Part shown: positions 32,761 to 44,662 of the stretch, piece by piece | How positions within the stretch are numbered: position 1 is the first letter of the stretch | Layout: every line of letters begins with the position of its first letter | From: Alitta virens | Lineage: Eukaryota > Annelida > Polychaeta > Phyllodocida > Nereididae | NCBI GenBank assembly: GCA_932294295.1 | Contig: OW028579.1 | Location: 5,726,370-5,790,369, forward strand | Direction: 5' to 3' | DNA length: 64,000 bases | The notes under the pieces: model-generated | Told to the model about the DNA's origin: nothing | Databases searched by the model: none | What the model saw: the letters and a program-made list of their open reading frames with translations, nothing else | Made by a program: the position numbers and the translations under genes

Positions 32761-33453
32761 GGCAACCTCGCACCAATGGATAAATGACCAAACTCTGTTC
32801 TAACCGTTTTAACTAACCTGCCAATTAATGAATGTGATTATTATGGATTGTCTCAATCAAGAAGCTCTACTGTACAATTGATTTTTAATAGGGTATTACG
32901 AACAAAATAAAAAGACTTTAATTGCAAAATTAACTAGTATTGGTCTATATTGGACTCCTCACACTCATTGTGTAAACTTGTACCATTTGTGACGACAGTA
33001 CAATCTGTTTGCACAGACACACAGGAAATTCCCTTTGCATTCTAAGTAAATGATGAACTTCCGATAAAATCTGTCACGTGACCTCAGTAAATATTTGGTT
33101 TTAGTTTCGCTTTCCATTAGCTGCCCTGTGGTTTAATTATGTCTAACTGGGTTTGCTTTGCATTTCCTTTCAAATTAAATGGAATTTATCCGTTGGCATT
33201 TTTCTTTTTTCTTTTGTTCCTGTTTTTTTTTTTTTTTGCTTAATTGATTTAAATTTGTTCGAAAACTGGATCTGTCATGCGATTGGTCACGCCATTGCAT
33301 TGTATTGCGTTTAAAACTACTTGAAATTCATAATTCATATGTACTTCATATGTACCAATTAAATACATTTTTTACCTTTTTATCATGATAGCCATTTATC
33401 ATGGTCACAGTGAAGGAGCAGAAATTGTAACAGTGAGCACAGCAAATGTTAAA

Positions 33454-33963
33454 GGGGCGTTCACACTATCTCGTATGAGAGCTATGTATGACCACGTTTG
33501 AAAATATTTTTTCACTCTTGTACATCTTTGGCCATACGTGATCCACTCGCCAAGCGTTTTACTTATACTCGCGCTCATCCCTAGGATGCTCCTGGTCGTG
33601 CTTGACAACTCCCAACCATACGTGGAGAGAGGAAAAAAATTTTATACATGTTTTAACGTGTGGCGGACGTTCTATGAGTGATTGTTTATTAGTTATGTAA
33701 CTTACTCGGGAGTCCATCGTTCTACGTAAGTTCTATGTAAGTTCTACGGACGTTCTACGTACGTTCTACGTACGTTCTACGTACGTTCTACGTACGTAAG
33801 TGGCCGTAAGTGGCCATACGTAGCCATACGTAGCCACTGTCCATCCATATATATCCTCCATTCACTCGCACGGGTGATCTATGAGTGATCTACGCACGAT
33901 CTACGAGCGATCTACGAGCTACGAGCGTCATATAGGTCTTATATGTGATAGTTTGAACGCCCC
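33454..33963. mobile_element. 510-bp non-autonomous DNA transposon (MITE-like)
   Basis: The ends are GGGGCGTTCACACTATC and, inverted at the other side, GGGGCGTTCAAACTATC: 17 bases with one mismatch. The inside is rich in GTTCTACGTAC repeats (about 33720-33800) and ATCTACGAGC/GTGATCTA motifs. There is no ORF. A target duplication is not clear (flanks GTTAAA and ATAAGT). The ATCTACGAG-type motifs also occur at 57832-58354. Confidence 0.75.
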
Positions 33964-34825
33964 ATAAGTGTATTGTTTCACAGAAGTGTATTTATCAGCT
34001 AGAAGAGTGGGGGTTTGACTTATATCTAACTTCTGTCGATTTTGTGCTGCATGTCATTTATGGAAATAATGACCAAAGAACAGATGGACATTTATTTTGA
34101 ATCCTACCATAGGCTTTTTCTGATAGTCAGTAGAAATTGACCAAACCCTGGATATGACAGGGCCATTTTGGTACCATGTGCAACTACTCCCTCAAAATTT
34201 TTCTCCCAACTGCAAATCCAGTGAAAAGGTTGTAAATTGGTTTCCGTGGCAAAACTTACAAAAGATTCATAGTAACAAGCAGAAACAATTCAACATTAAT
34301 TTCACAAACCTACGTTCTAAATGTAATACCGTAAATAGGAAGGGCTTTCAAGAGTTCCTTCCAAACATGTAGGCCTCATCCCAGCAACATTTTATTAACG
34401 CTGTTTAAACGTATTTTCGTTTTTTGAACGTCCAATTAGACGTTTTTGGACGACATATGTGGGGGGGGGGGGGGCAAAACGTTCATGCAAAACATTTTTC
34501 ATAAACATATTTAGACTGGTTTTAGCTGTCCATAAACAATGTTTGCCAAAATGTTTTCAAAAACGTTTCAAAGACGTACTTAATAAAGGTTTTCAACATC
34601 ACCAAATCTTATGTGGAGTGAACGATGGGTCAGAACTCAATTGATATTATTCATTTGTTACAATTAATGATGAACTAAACAAAAAACGCATTATTTCATG
34701 ATTGTCCCAAGCTGGGTTTGAACCTACAACTAGTACCCACTTCAGGTGCGAAATAAATTCTAATGTGGAATGTTAACTAAATGTCAAGACTTTGTGAGCA
34801 AAACATTAATAAATTTCCCTTTATA

Positions 34826-34940
34826 CAATATGGATGGATGGATGGATGGATGGATCTTTATTTAGCAAAAGTATGCAGGGCTACCAGGGAAGCCAAGGCT
34901 TATATAATTGGCGCCACAAGAACAGTTACAAAGCAAATGC
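34826..34940 (-). repeat. LINE 3' end fragment with (ATCC)n tail
   Basis: On the minus strand it ends GCTAAATAAAGATCCATCC followed by repeated ATCC, typical of CR1/L2-like retrotransposon 3' ends. Confidence 0.6.
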
Positions 34941-35439
34941 AGTATTGTTACAGAGGAAATTTTACAAAAGAAACTAGTTACACATTATACAGTAAAGAGA
35001 TGTATGAAAAGCATCATTATTCTCAAATAGAAGTCTACAAAATATACCTCCTTGCATGTGATGCAAACAAGAGGACACATTCCAAGCTTTAGCTTGATAT
35101 CAATTTTACTTTGTACAAAGAATATAAGTGCACAAATTTCATTCTAAACACACATTTGTCAATTGATACTTGTTTTGTAAAATCATAGATTGCCAATGTG
35201 CTTTTAGAATACTGTTTGTACATAATGTTCAGTTAAACATTGACAAAAATATTTTCTGTCATTCTATGATGATGATTTTATTGATTACACGAAATCAAAG
35301 ACAAGCCACTATCACATAACTACAACACTTAGTTTTGACATTACTTTGTTCATCAATGTTTCTGTCCAGTCATTTCTATTATCATTATTGTTACTATTAT
35401 TATTCTTGAAATATTCTATTAACTTGATAAATTGTAATC

Positions 35440-35665
35440 GGTGACTCAGGAGATTTCAGCCTACCTTTAAATGCTTGGGTGGCCTCTCGATAGCGGTCTT
35501 AAGGCCTTAGAGAGGCCTCCCACACATAGAGAAAAACTCATTTTAAATATTTCTTTACTTGTTTATTTGTCTATTTGTCTATGTATGTTTCAAACAATGT
35601 CTATCTATGAAATGTGTGTCTCTTTGTGTGAATAAATGTCTTTGTCTGTCTGTCTGTCTGTCTTA
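35440..35665 (+). repeat. LINE 3' end fragment with (TGTC)n tail
   Basis: Contains GGCCTCTCGATAGCGGTC and ends GTGAATAAATGTCTTTGTCTG followed by repeated TCTG. Related to the inverse copy at 30268. Confidence 0.55.
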
Positions 35666-36649
35666 CTATGAAGATTTTTTCTGGTTTTATAACCACCCTT
35701 TATAACTTCAAAACCATGCCTTAATTTTAGACAAATAAATCAGGTCAAATTTCTTGTACCTCAAAAACTCAAAAATTGTTTCCTAATGCCTGTGTGCCAG
35801 AGTATTCTTTGTAGTTTCTCTGTTGAAATTCTTCCTTATAGTAATTTTCTCCATGTTTTAGAAATTTTCAGTCACTGTGAAAAATTATTTTTGGTTAAGA
35901 AAGGTGTGTGGCTTATATGCCAAATTCAGCTGGCCAACGCGTCAGCATATTTCTAATCAGAAATTGACTGTAATATTGCTTAAATGACCAAAATAGGAGT
36001 TGAACAATATCAGGCCTAATTTGGATCCTTGTGGCACACCATGCTTTAACAGTTTTTTCACTGATCATATTCATCTGCAAGGTTATTGCTTGAACCTGAA
36101 CTTTTGACTTATCATAATCTTTATGTATTTATTTATTTAATATCTGACTATAATAAATAATGTGTAAACAAGAACACATACAAAAAGTCACACAAAATTG
36201 AGGTGTTTGACAAAACTCTTTATTATCATAACTAACATACGTAAATTAAGATTTGCAATACACAAAAGACTCCAATTGTTTCGTCAGTATGTTTTCATTC
36301 TGCTTTTGAATGTCATTATAATCATCCGAAACTTTGCTGTTTGCATTATTATCATCTGAAGCTTTTCTGTTTGCCTGACACTATGTTTGCCGCAACTTCC
36401 CTGAAGGATGCTATAAAACCATCTTAGCCTTAAAGAAACCGACCACAAATTTTATTTTTCAATTCTCATTGCAAATTTGTATTGCATAGACATGTTCATG
36501 AATAAAAATCATTTTGTTTTTATTTTGGACAAATGAAGTAAATTGGTTTGTGAGGTTAATGGCAATGAACTCATTACTTAAGAATGTCTGTAGGAATTTT
36601 AGATTCATGAACAGTTTAATGCTGTATGGGAGCAATTGACAGGTACTTC

Positions 36650-39600
36650 TTAGTTATTGTGAAATATTCTAGTGAACAAATATTGGAAGAAGCTGTTGTA
36701 ATGATTGTCTCCACCGGTTGTTTTTGGGCGGCAAACACGATGTACACAGTCTCCACTGTAGCAGCAGTCTGACGTAGTGAAGTTGATGCAGTTTGCTCCC
36801 ACCATCAGTTTTGGAGCGCATTGATAGGTCCCTCTGATGCAGAACAGGTATTGGGAACCACAGTCTGGGTGAGATGGAGAACAGGAAGGACGTGGTTCAT
36901 AATAATAGATCCTCTTGTACTCTTCGGTCAGGGAGTCCATGTTTCTCAGTTGAAATGGTATCATTTGTTTTGGCGGGTAATGAGCAGAGTTTTGAGCAAC
37001 ATCTAGGACATACAAAACATCAGCTAAAGGATTTTGTACTTCACCAACTCCAAATGCTACATTATCATATATGCTAGGATAGACATAACCATTGCGACCA
37101 GTTTCCCTGTAAACTGTTTCTCTCTGCGCATCCCACATTAGGTCCATAAATGTATGTGCTAAGAGAAACACAGGATCAAATGAAGATGCCTCGATGTTTC
37201 CAAATAAGCCACCAACCCAATAATGAGGCAAATCATGGATCATCTCAAAAATAGGATCAACATGAAAGGTTAGGCCCCGGAAATCTTTGACACTCATAGC
37301 AAAGCGATAGTCATCATCATTTATTAGCCGCCCACTGCCATTGCCACGCCACAGGTCATATCTGAATATGGAATAATTTTTAAAAAGGCATAAAATATTG
37401 AAATCAACATAACATCAATTAAGGTAAGACAATAAACATTTGGTGAATTTGCTTATCAATGCTGAATGATTGTTCTATGATGATAGCTTGAATCTTAGTG
37501 TCTCGCTAAATTTGTTGTAGCTGTTATGATGCTCCAGAGGACACAAAACAACTGATATCTAGTCAGTTCCATTCAACCTTAACTCACCTTCCGTCAATTG
37601 GTTGTGATAAGCGCCAACCGGCAAAGGGCCCAGTTCTAACTGTTCCATCTTTGTTGCCAAGGAAATCATCAGTCCACATGATAGAGTTTGCTTCTTGTCC
37701 TCTAAGATGACTGTCCAGGGTGGAGTCCCAGTATGGAATGGTTATGGAGGGGTTTATGGCTTGCAATGCTCTTTCCAATCTGAAATAAGGGAATCACGGC
37801 ATTCATGTAATGAGACATAAGGTAAGATGTATCAATTGGCATATGGTTAGTTCCATTATGTATTACATATATAAATATGCATGTGAATTACATGCATATT
37901 TATGATATATTTGATGCATCTCTTACATTTACCAAGTATTGTTTTTTTCAGTGGTGGTAGGTGTAAGCTGACTATCCGAGCTAGACAGAAGCAACTGGCT
38001 TTAGTTAATTACAGCTACAGACAGGAATAGGTTGCTACAGCTCTCTCAAGTCTACTATACATATTTTAAATTTTTTTTTTTTTTTTAGCTAACTGTATGT
38101 AGCCAGAGACAACAGAAATCCACTTCTGAAACTTGCCAGTTAGACCAGATTATAGAAATTTGCCTGCAACTGTATTCTCAATATTGCACTGTACAAAATA
38201 GTGAGACACCCTATATCAGCCAACGCTTCAGCATGCCAAAGTGTTACTAATGTGATCATTGCCATATGAGACACCACAGGTTACCGTTAGTAATAAATCA
38301 GATGATGATATTTCCACTTACAGCAGCAAATATTGCTTATGCCAGCCAAGGAACCCAGGACCAAAATGAGCACCAGGAGCCACATCGGGGTGGTGCATGT
38401 CAGCGAGCGTATCATAATAGTTTGAGTTTCCAACACGATGTCTCTTCAGCACATTGATGGCACTATGGAAACGATGTCTCTCATCATCACTTAGCATTCT
38501 GTATTCCTGAAAGGTATAAAAAAAAAGTCCAAGAATACATTAATTAATAATATGCCCTAGAAGTCCAGGGACTAACAAATTTGTATACTTTACTTTTGCA
38601 TCTTATAACCGAACTACCAAATGCTGTGTATAGTGATAATGAAAGGATACATTTCTCAATTTTGTAAATAAAGACTAACATCAACCAGCATCAGAGCATT
38701 CTAACATGCAATCCTTCTTATTTTGGGTGTTGTCCTGCAAGCATGCCAATACATTAATTTGCGAATTGCTGTGTGTTATTCATTGCTTCGTGTGAAAAAA
38801 ATTGTTTTAATTAGAGGAATGCATGCCAGCTAAATAAATCAATTCCAACTCCTGCAGCTAAAATTTAGATGGGTGGACCCCAGTAATTGTGTGGTTATGT
38901 GACATCAGAATGAAGTGCTAGTTTTCACTAACTTAGTGTTGCCATTTAGAATACAATGTATACAGAAAAAGAACCTCTAACTTTTAGACATCGCCAATTC
39001 CTGGTATATATAAATTACAGGCATAAGATTGTGTCTTACTTAATTAAACCACTGCCAGGGACACTTACTTTCCTTGCTTTGAGTGTGAGTGTGTGCCTTT
39101 CGGATGGATGAGGCGTATTCATAGCTCTGTAGAGTTCTTGCTCCATCTGCACAATATCCACATTCTCTGGTCTGCTGTAAAGGTGATTACAAGTCAAATA
39201 TTTAGAGTATTACTAAATGAAAACCAGGTTAAATCAAACTTGTGCACAAGAATCAAAGTAACATAACATGGCAGGGCAGTAGTCTTTCCACACTATTTAC
39301 AACCATTAAGAAACTCTGGCACACACTTTGTAAATAAAGTGTCCTTAGTAAGCTTGTTGGGACAAATTTGTAAGAGTCTCCCATGCAATAAATGTATTGA
39401 CTCTAGTCAATAAAAAAGCATACTTGGCCAAGTGTTATTGCAATTGAAATTCTTGGCAAAGTGTTAAATTTCAATTGAGATTCTTGGAAAAGTATATTTG
39501 AAATTGAAATTCTTGGCAAAGCATAATTCAATTGAGATTCTTGGCAAAGTATTAAATTTATTTATTTCAACCCCAAAAGCTGAGGAACAAGATATATACA

Positions 39601-40381
39601 AAATATAACATAAAATCTTGGTAAAAAAACACCAGAGATATAAAACAATACAATAGCAATTGAGATTCTAGGCAAAGTATAATGGCAATTGAGATTATTG
39701 GCAAAGTATAATTGCAATTGATTCCTGTTAAAGTATAATTGCGATTGAGATTCATGGCAAAGTATAATTGCAATTGATTCTTGTTAAAGTAAAATGGCAA
39801 TTGATATTCTTGGCAAAGTATAATTGCAAATGATTCTTGTTAAAGTATAATGGCAATTGAGATTCTTGGCAAAGTATAATTGCAATTGATTCTTGTTAAA
39901 GTATAATTACAATTGAGATTCATGGCAACGTATGATTGCAATTGAGATTCTTACTTATTATTCCGATGGCTGTTGTGTATCCATCTGTTTCTCTCAGCAC
40001 AGATGGCGTCCATGTATTCATCGGAAAAAGTACCTCGGAGTCTTGATCTGTGACTGCTGAGACAATCGTAGTTGCTAGGGTTACCGTTGTTTGTGTTGCC
40101 AGAGTTTGTGCTGCCAGAGTTTGTGTTGCCTTGGTGACCATTATTTCTGTTTCCATGATCATATTGCCTGTAGTCTTGCTCTTGACTCTAAAAATTAAGT
40201 TTGAAAGTTTATGACCACAAATGCCAGATGTGAGAACCTAAAAGTTAATAACTAAAGGAAGATATATTTAATTTTATATTTTTTTAAATAATACCATTCA
40301 CATATGATTAGTTTTGCGAGTTACCTTGGTTGTTGTTATGATAAAGATAATGGAAACAATTGAACTCAATTGTTTTGCCAT
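36650..40381 (-). CDS. Secreted tyrosinase-like copper oxidase C with altered CuB site
   Basis: Exons 40381-40325, 40187-39955, 39174-39069, 38506-38322, 37779-37588 and 37361-36650 join in phase to 494 aa. It has a signal peptide (MAKQLSSIVSIIFIIT), mixed GNRNN/GNTNS units, then NYDCLSSHRSRLRGTFSD. CuA is DMHH plus AHFGPGFLGWH. CuB keeps IHDLPH, but the usual LHH reads LLAH. The second His, normally the copper ligand, remains and the first is Ala. The exon at 39174 has a tandem CAGCAG acceptor. The C-terminal domain has nine Cys as in B and is almost identical to it. TATA and a non-coding exon precede it. Confidence 0.88.
37910..38100. repeat. Dispersed ~190-bp repeat, copy in tyrosinase C
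   Basis: Similar to 29750-29940. It lies in the intron between exons 37588-37779 and 38322-38506. Poly-T at about 38069-38086. Confidence 0.6.
39415..39952. repeat. Intronic minisatellite in tyrosinase C
   Basis: About a dozen units of roughly 30-40 bases of the type TTCTTGGCAAAGTATAATTG plus CAATTGAGA/CAATTGATTC. The array is interrupted at 39553-39657 by the inverse copy of the 32650 repeat. Confidence 0.8.
39553..39657 (-). repeat. Dispersed repeat ending GGTTGAAATAAATAA, copy 2
   Basis: The inverse of the 32650-32760 repeat, inserted inside the minisatellite. On the minus strand it ends TTGGGGTTGAAATAAATAAA. Confidence 0.6.
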
Positions 40382-40585
40382 CTCTGTCTGAAATTAGATT
40401 AATGTGCAATCAACATCGGTATATTATTTAAGAAATCGGATTTATATAAGCTTTTAAAAATATATTTAATGCATGGGCTAACGAATTCCATTCGTGGTAT
40501 CACAATGATCCTTGAAAAATAAATGAGACATGTGTGTCTCAATACATACAAGCCAAATGATAAAAAGAAAATTAATCATACTTAC

Positions 40586-40676
40586 TGTATTGTAAAATAA
40601 TTTCGAGTAATGGGAGCCTCAGCTAACTACTAACTTGGAAGTCAGATTCAAGCTCATATATTTTGGTGTATTTATA
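40586..40676 (-). promoter_or_regulatory. TATA box and non-coding first exon of tyrosinase C
   Basis: TATAAATA at 40676-40669 (minus) lies about 90 bases before a GTAAGT donor at 40585. The acceptor is next to 40387, six bases ahead of the start codon. The layout equals that of gene B. Confidence 0.75.
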
Positions 40677-43600
40677 CCTCTCATTGTAAATAAGCAAAAA
40701 CAAAATATAAAACCCATCCCATGAAATGTAGTGGGTTCCCTCTCTAAGACCACTTCACTATTACATCCATTTCTAATCAAGTTATCAAGAATAACACATT
40801 TTTATTACCATACTCCGTTCTTTACTGTAATCTGGGCGCCAAAGTAGGACCACCTTGTTCTATTAGAACCAACAATATTGGACATATTTAGGATTGTCTT
40901 AATGGGGAGGCAATGCTGTAAATACAGATTTAATGAAATGCTGAAAACGTACGAAAGAGTAAATGTTTGTTGTGACTTTAATGACAGCAATGTTCACTGT
41001 TTACTTTACATTTCCTTTAAAAATACGATGAGTTTTATCGATGTTGTGTGCAAGGGAAAGTAAGGAGAACTGGGCCGTTTTATGTTATGAACGTAGTCAC
41101 GTTTTCCGTTCTTAATATTACTATAAATATTCCTGTAATGATATTAAGTGCACTGTAAGTATAATATAATGATATTAAGTGCACTGTAAGTATAATTTAA
41201 TGATATTAAGTGCCTTTTTGAAAAATTCTCAACCATTTCATTTATAATGAGCAAATGATTTTCAATTAAAAAGATTCTATTACAGAAAAAAGTGGCTCAG
41301 TTCTCTTTCCAGTAAGGAGAACTGGTCATGGGGGCCAGAGAACTGGGCCCCTCCTTTAAGTGAAAGGCAAACTAAAAATAGGAGAAATGATTAATGTTTT
41401 CCTAACGAATTATCAATGAACACAATTTCATTAAAGAAACAAAGCTTTTAGTATGAAAACTTGAATAACAAAAACAGAAGCCCAAAAATTAATTTTTTGA
41501 TAATCACATTCATATCAGCCTTAAACTTTACATGCAGTGTGAATACAGCATTTCTGGGTAAATTCATTATGGTAATGTTTGAATTTCATGCTGGCATAAT
41601 TCTGTATTCCAATCAAAATTCCATTGGAAAGTTTAACGGAGTTAAAGATTTTTATGTAATCACCAAAGATGTAGCATTTAATATATCTCAGGTTTACTAT
41701 GATGTGACATAGCTAAAAAAATTTTCTATGTGTAAGCTAGTGCTTAAGCGTCATTTCTAAAGCCAGGTGGTTTATAATTTCCTTATCAAAAATCTTGACT
41801 GTGTTTTCAAACAGAGGGAGGCCTAGGACAGGGGCCCAGTTCTCTCCACCTGAGGTGGCCCAGTTCTCCCCAAAGCTGTCACTTAGAAGCAATGACAACC
41901 ACACTTTTCCACATTGCAAGAACAACATATTAATAATTATCACTTACATGATTTTACTCTGTGCTGATTGTGTACCAATGTTTATTTCTGTCAGTTTTTG
42001 TCCATGAACCATACATGAAAGTGGAAATTTAATGTTGACACCCAAAACAAAATTTTCACTTTATCAGAAAAACAAAATATATAAAATGGTTTCTTGCATT
42101 CAGTCATGCCCATGTGATCACTTTGGAGTCATGTGACCCAATTTCAGGATAATACCAATACATGTGTTACTCTAGCTGCAGGGAGGGTGGCCCAGTTCTC
42201 CGCCAGTCCAGTTTTCCTTAATTACTTTCCCCTATTTTAATAGTATTTTAATGTGAACACAAATGTATTTATGGACCAACCCCTGAAATTTGTTATTTAT
42301 ATCATCTTAGTAACATAGCATATACAAACTAAACTTAGAGATAAATTCGAATAAGTCCAATAACAATTCACAGTAGCTAACAAACCAATGTCAAATCACA
42401 AGTAATCAAGCTTGTTGTCCATAGGAAAAGTACTTTTTTGTCTTTGGTTATCAGAGCCGATTTGTTGCATTACCAATCAAATATGCACACATGATGATAG
42501 ATAGTTTCCTCACGAAAAATTAGGAATAATTAAGTTATGCACAAATTTCTGAATATTGAAAAAACAAAACTGTTACAGTAGTTATAAGTATTTTTTTTCC
42601 CCAGAAAATTAAATCTATACAAAATTTTACATAATGGTGCCTACTCCACCTTTCAATATATCCCCTTGTTTTTACCTAATTCTTTTCACCAGTCTATTTA
42701 CAGACTGCTGTAGTTACGCAGGCCACCTTACTGAAGCATTTATAGGCCTATATTTTTGAAAAGGTAGGGTACCCAAAAATTATTGTTTAATTTTGCATTT
42801 ATTGAAAAGAAAATCCCTTTCATGTTGTTGATACACTACTTTAAGGGTATAGATTACCACAGTGTATTTTCAAGATGTTTTGTGTACTTTAATTCAATTC
42901 AATTAGTATTTATGTATCAAACAATTTGCTCTGTAAGAAACTGTTATATATGCCATTCCTCTTGATCAATTGTGACATACACATGTATATACATCCTTAA
43001 GTGTAATCGTTTAAGTGGTGTCTCATCATGATTCCCTTCTCCAAACTAGAAAGTAAATATCATCATACATTTTTCTAAAATGTTGTTTGGTAGGTTCTGT
43101 AAACTATCTTAGGGGTGTCTGTTTCTTTGTACATGTATATAGGAAATTGTCACATTCAAGATAGTAGCTAATTAATTTATCACAGTGAGGAGCCACTAGG
43201 CTTGGATTAACTAGTGGTGCCACCTCATGGATTAGTTAATAGTTAATCCCAAAGTCACTCAAGTGTGACAGCACATGGCATCTTCACAGTCTCCGAGAGG
43301 AACCAGAGAGTTCCTGGAAAAACTTTGTTCTTTTTGCTACTAAAACACCATCTTGCACACTATGGCAGAAGCACAGGACATGAATATCTGATGGTGTTCT
43401 ACAAAATGACTTTGAAGTTTATTACAAGCCATACAAGTGATGTTACAACTTACAGTCTATGCAAGAACCTTTACTTTAGTTCTTTGGGTTGCAACCAGGT
43501 ATAATTTACATGTCATATGTCATAATAATATGAAAATCATTTTATTAATTTAAAAGTGTGTTCTTGTCTCCTTTGGCACAACCAACCAAGCTACTGTCAA

Positions 43601-44662
43601 TCTATATACCGCTAGTCCAAACGTGTCTGAGTCTTTACAGTATCATAAAGTCATTGTAACCTATTTGCTCACAGCAACATGTTCTTTATGAAAAAAAGGT
43701 TTTTGTATCATCCAATATTGAGTGTAGAAAAAAGGTGCTTTTGTCCACTCCTTAAATTCGAGCCCTCTGGTGGAGTTGCAGGTAACTTGAATCTTTTGAG
43801 CCTCTGGTGGCAAAAAGAGGAATCAAATGTGAGCCTATCAGAATCTTGTTTGCCATCCAGCACACTGTTAGTGCATGTTGTACAGCAGCAGAGTATGTTG
43901 CACAGCTGCCAATTATGTTGGATGACTGCAGTGTATGTTGTACGATGTAGAGAATATAAGCATGATGTGTTGTCCAAAACAGAGGTTTACGGGATGAAGT
44001 CAAATTATGTCATTATAATGTAATTTTCTTCATCCCACAAAACTCTATGTTGGATTCCTCACCATCCACCATTGTTATAATGTCTGAATATCACTTAAGT
44101 CCTTCCGAGTATTTCTTTGTCTTTTTAAAAAAGCTGACATTCAAGCATGAATCGGATAACAAACCGCATGTCAAATATTTTCTTTCATTTTTAATGCATC
44201 CTTGGTTAACATCAACGGATTACAGTTTATGTATTATCCACATCAACATAATAAGGTTAAACATAAACATAACGCATAAACATAAAATAACAATATTACG
44301 AGATTCTCTGGCTGAATAATAATGAGTCACGAGGTACAAGGCATCATGTGTAAGGTTAGCTGTATAATCATGTTTTGCAAAAAGTTTATGGTGATACTAA
44401 TCATTATTAAATATCATATATTTTTCAAACATTATCCACAGAGATTCCGACTGTTGTATCATAATCAATAATTAGAACCTAGTCAGAACTAGACATATGA
44501 TGGAAGTCTTAGAAGAGAAGCTCAGTGTTGTATCATATTAATCAATAATAGTCAGAACTAAACATATAATGGAAGTCTTAGAAGAGAAGCTCAAATATAT
44601 TATAAGGACTATTGGAACAGGTTTCTGGCATTGGATGGCTCACACATCAAATTTATAAGATT
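40677..44662. other. Intergenic region between tyrosinase C and D
   Basis: No gene is seen. It holds a 31-bp direct repeat (about 41139-41214, GATATTAAGTGCACTG), the element at 41053-42232, and a tandem-like ATGTTG/ACAGC segment (about 43865-43960). An 80-bp direct repeat around 44485-44600 (AATCAATAAT, GGAAGTCTTAGAAGAGAAGC) lies just beyond the 3' end of gene D. Confidence 0.55.
41053..42232. mobile_element. Non-autonomous element with repeated GGAGAACTGGGCC motifs
   Basis: The left end AGGGAAAGTAAGGAGAACTG faces an inverse right end reading GGGGAAAGTAATTAAGG. Between them the motif GGAGAACTGG(GCC) or its inverse occurs about eight times (for example near 41072, 41298, 41313, 41338, 41835, 41858 and 42190). 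No ORF has support. The class is unknown. Confidence 0.55.

Larger units (their letters stand above)
32447..36649. other. Intergenic region between tyrosinase B and C
   Basis: No gene is seen. It holds a LINE-tail repeat (about 32650-32760), a poly-T run near 33225, a MITE-like element (33454-33963), a segment rich in AAACGTTT/AAACGTCT motifs with a poly-G run (about 34385-34600), and LINE 3' ends near 34826 and 35440. The small ORFs present lack support. Confidence 0.6.

Noticed and set aside
34781..35092. 103-aa plus-strand ORF
   Set aside because: Antisense reading of a LINE 3' end with its ATCC repeat tail.
39415..39952. CRISPR-like array or coding repeat
   Set aside because: Units are irregular and contiguous, lie in an intron and have no open frame.
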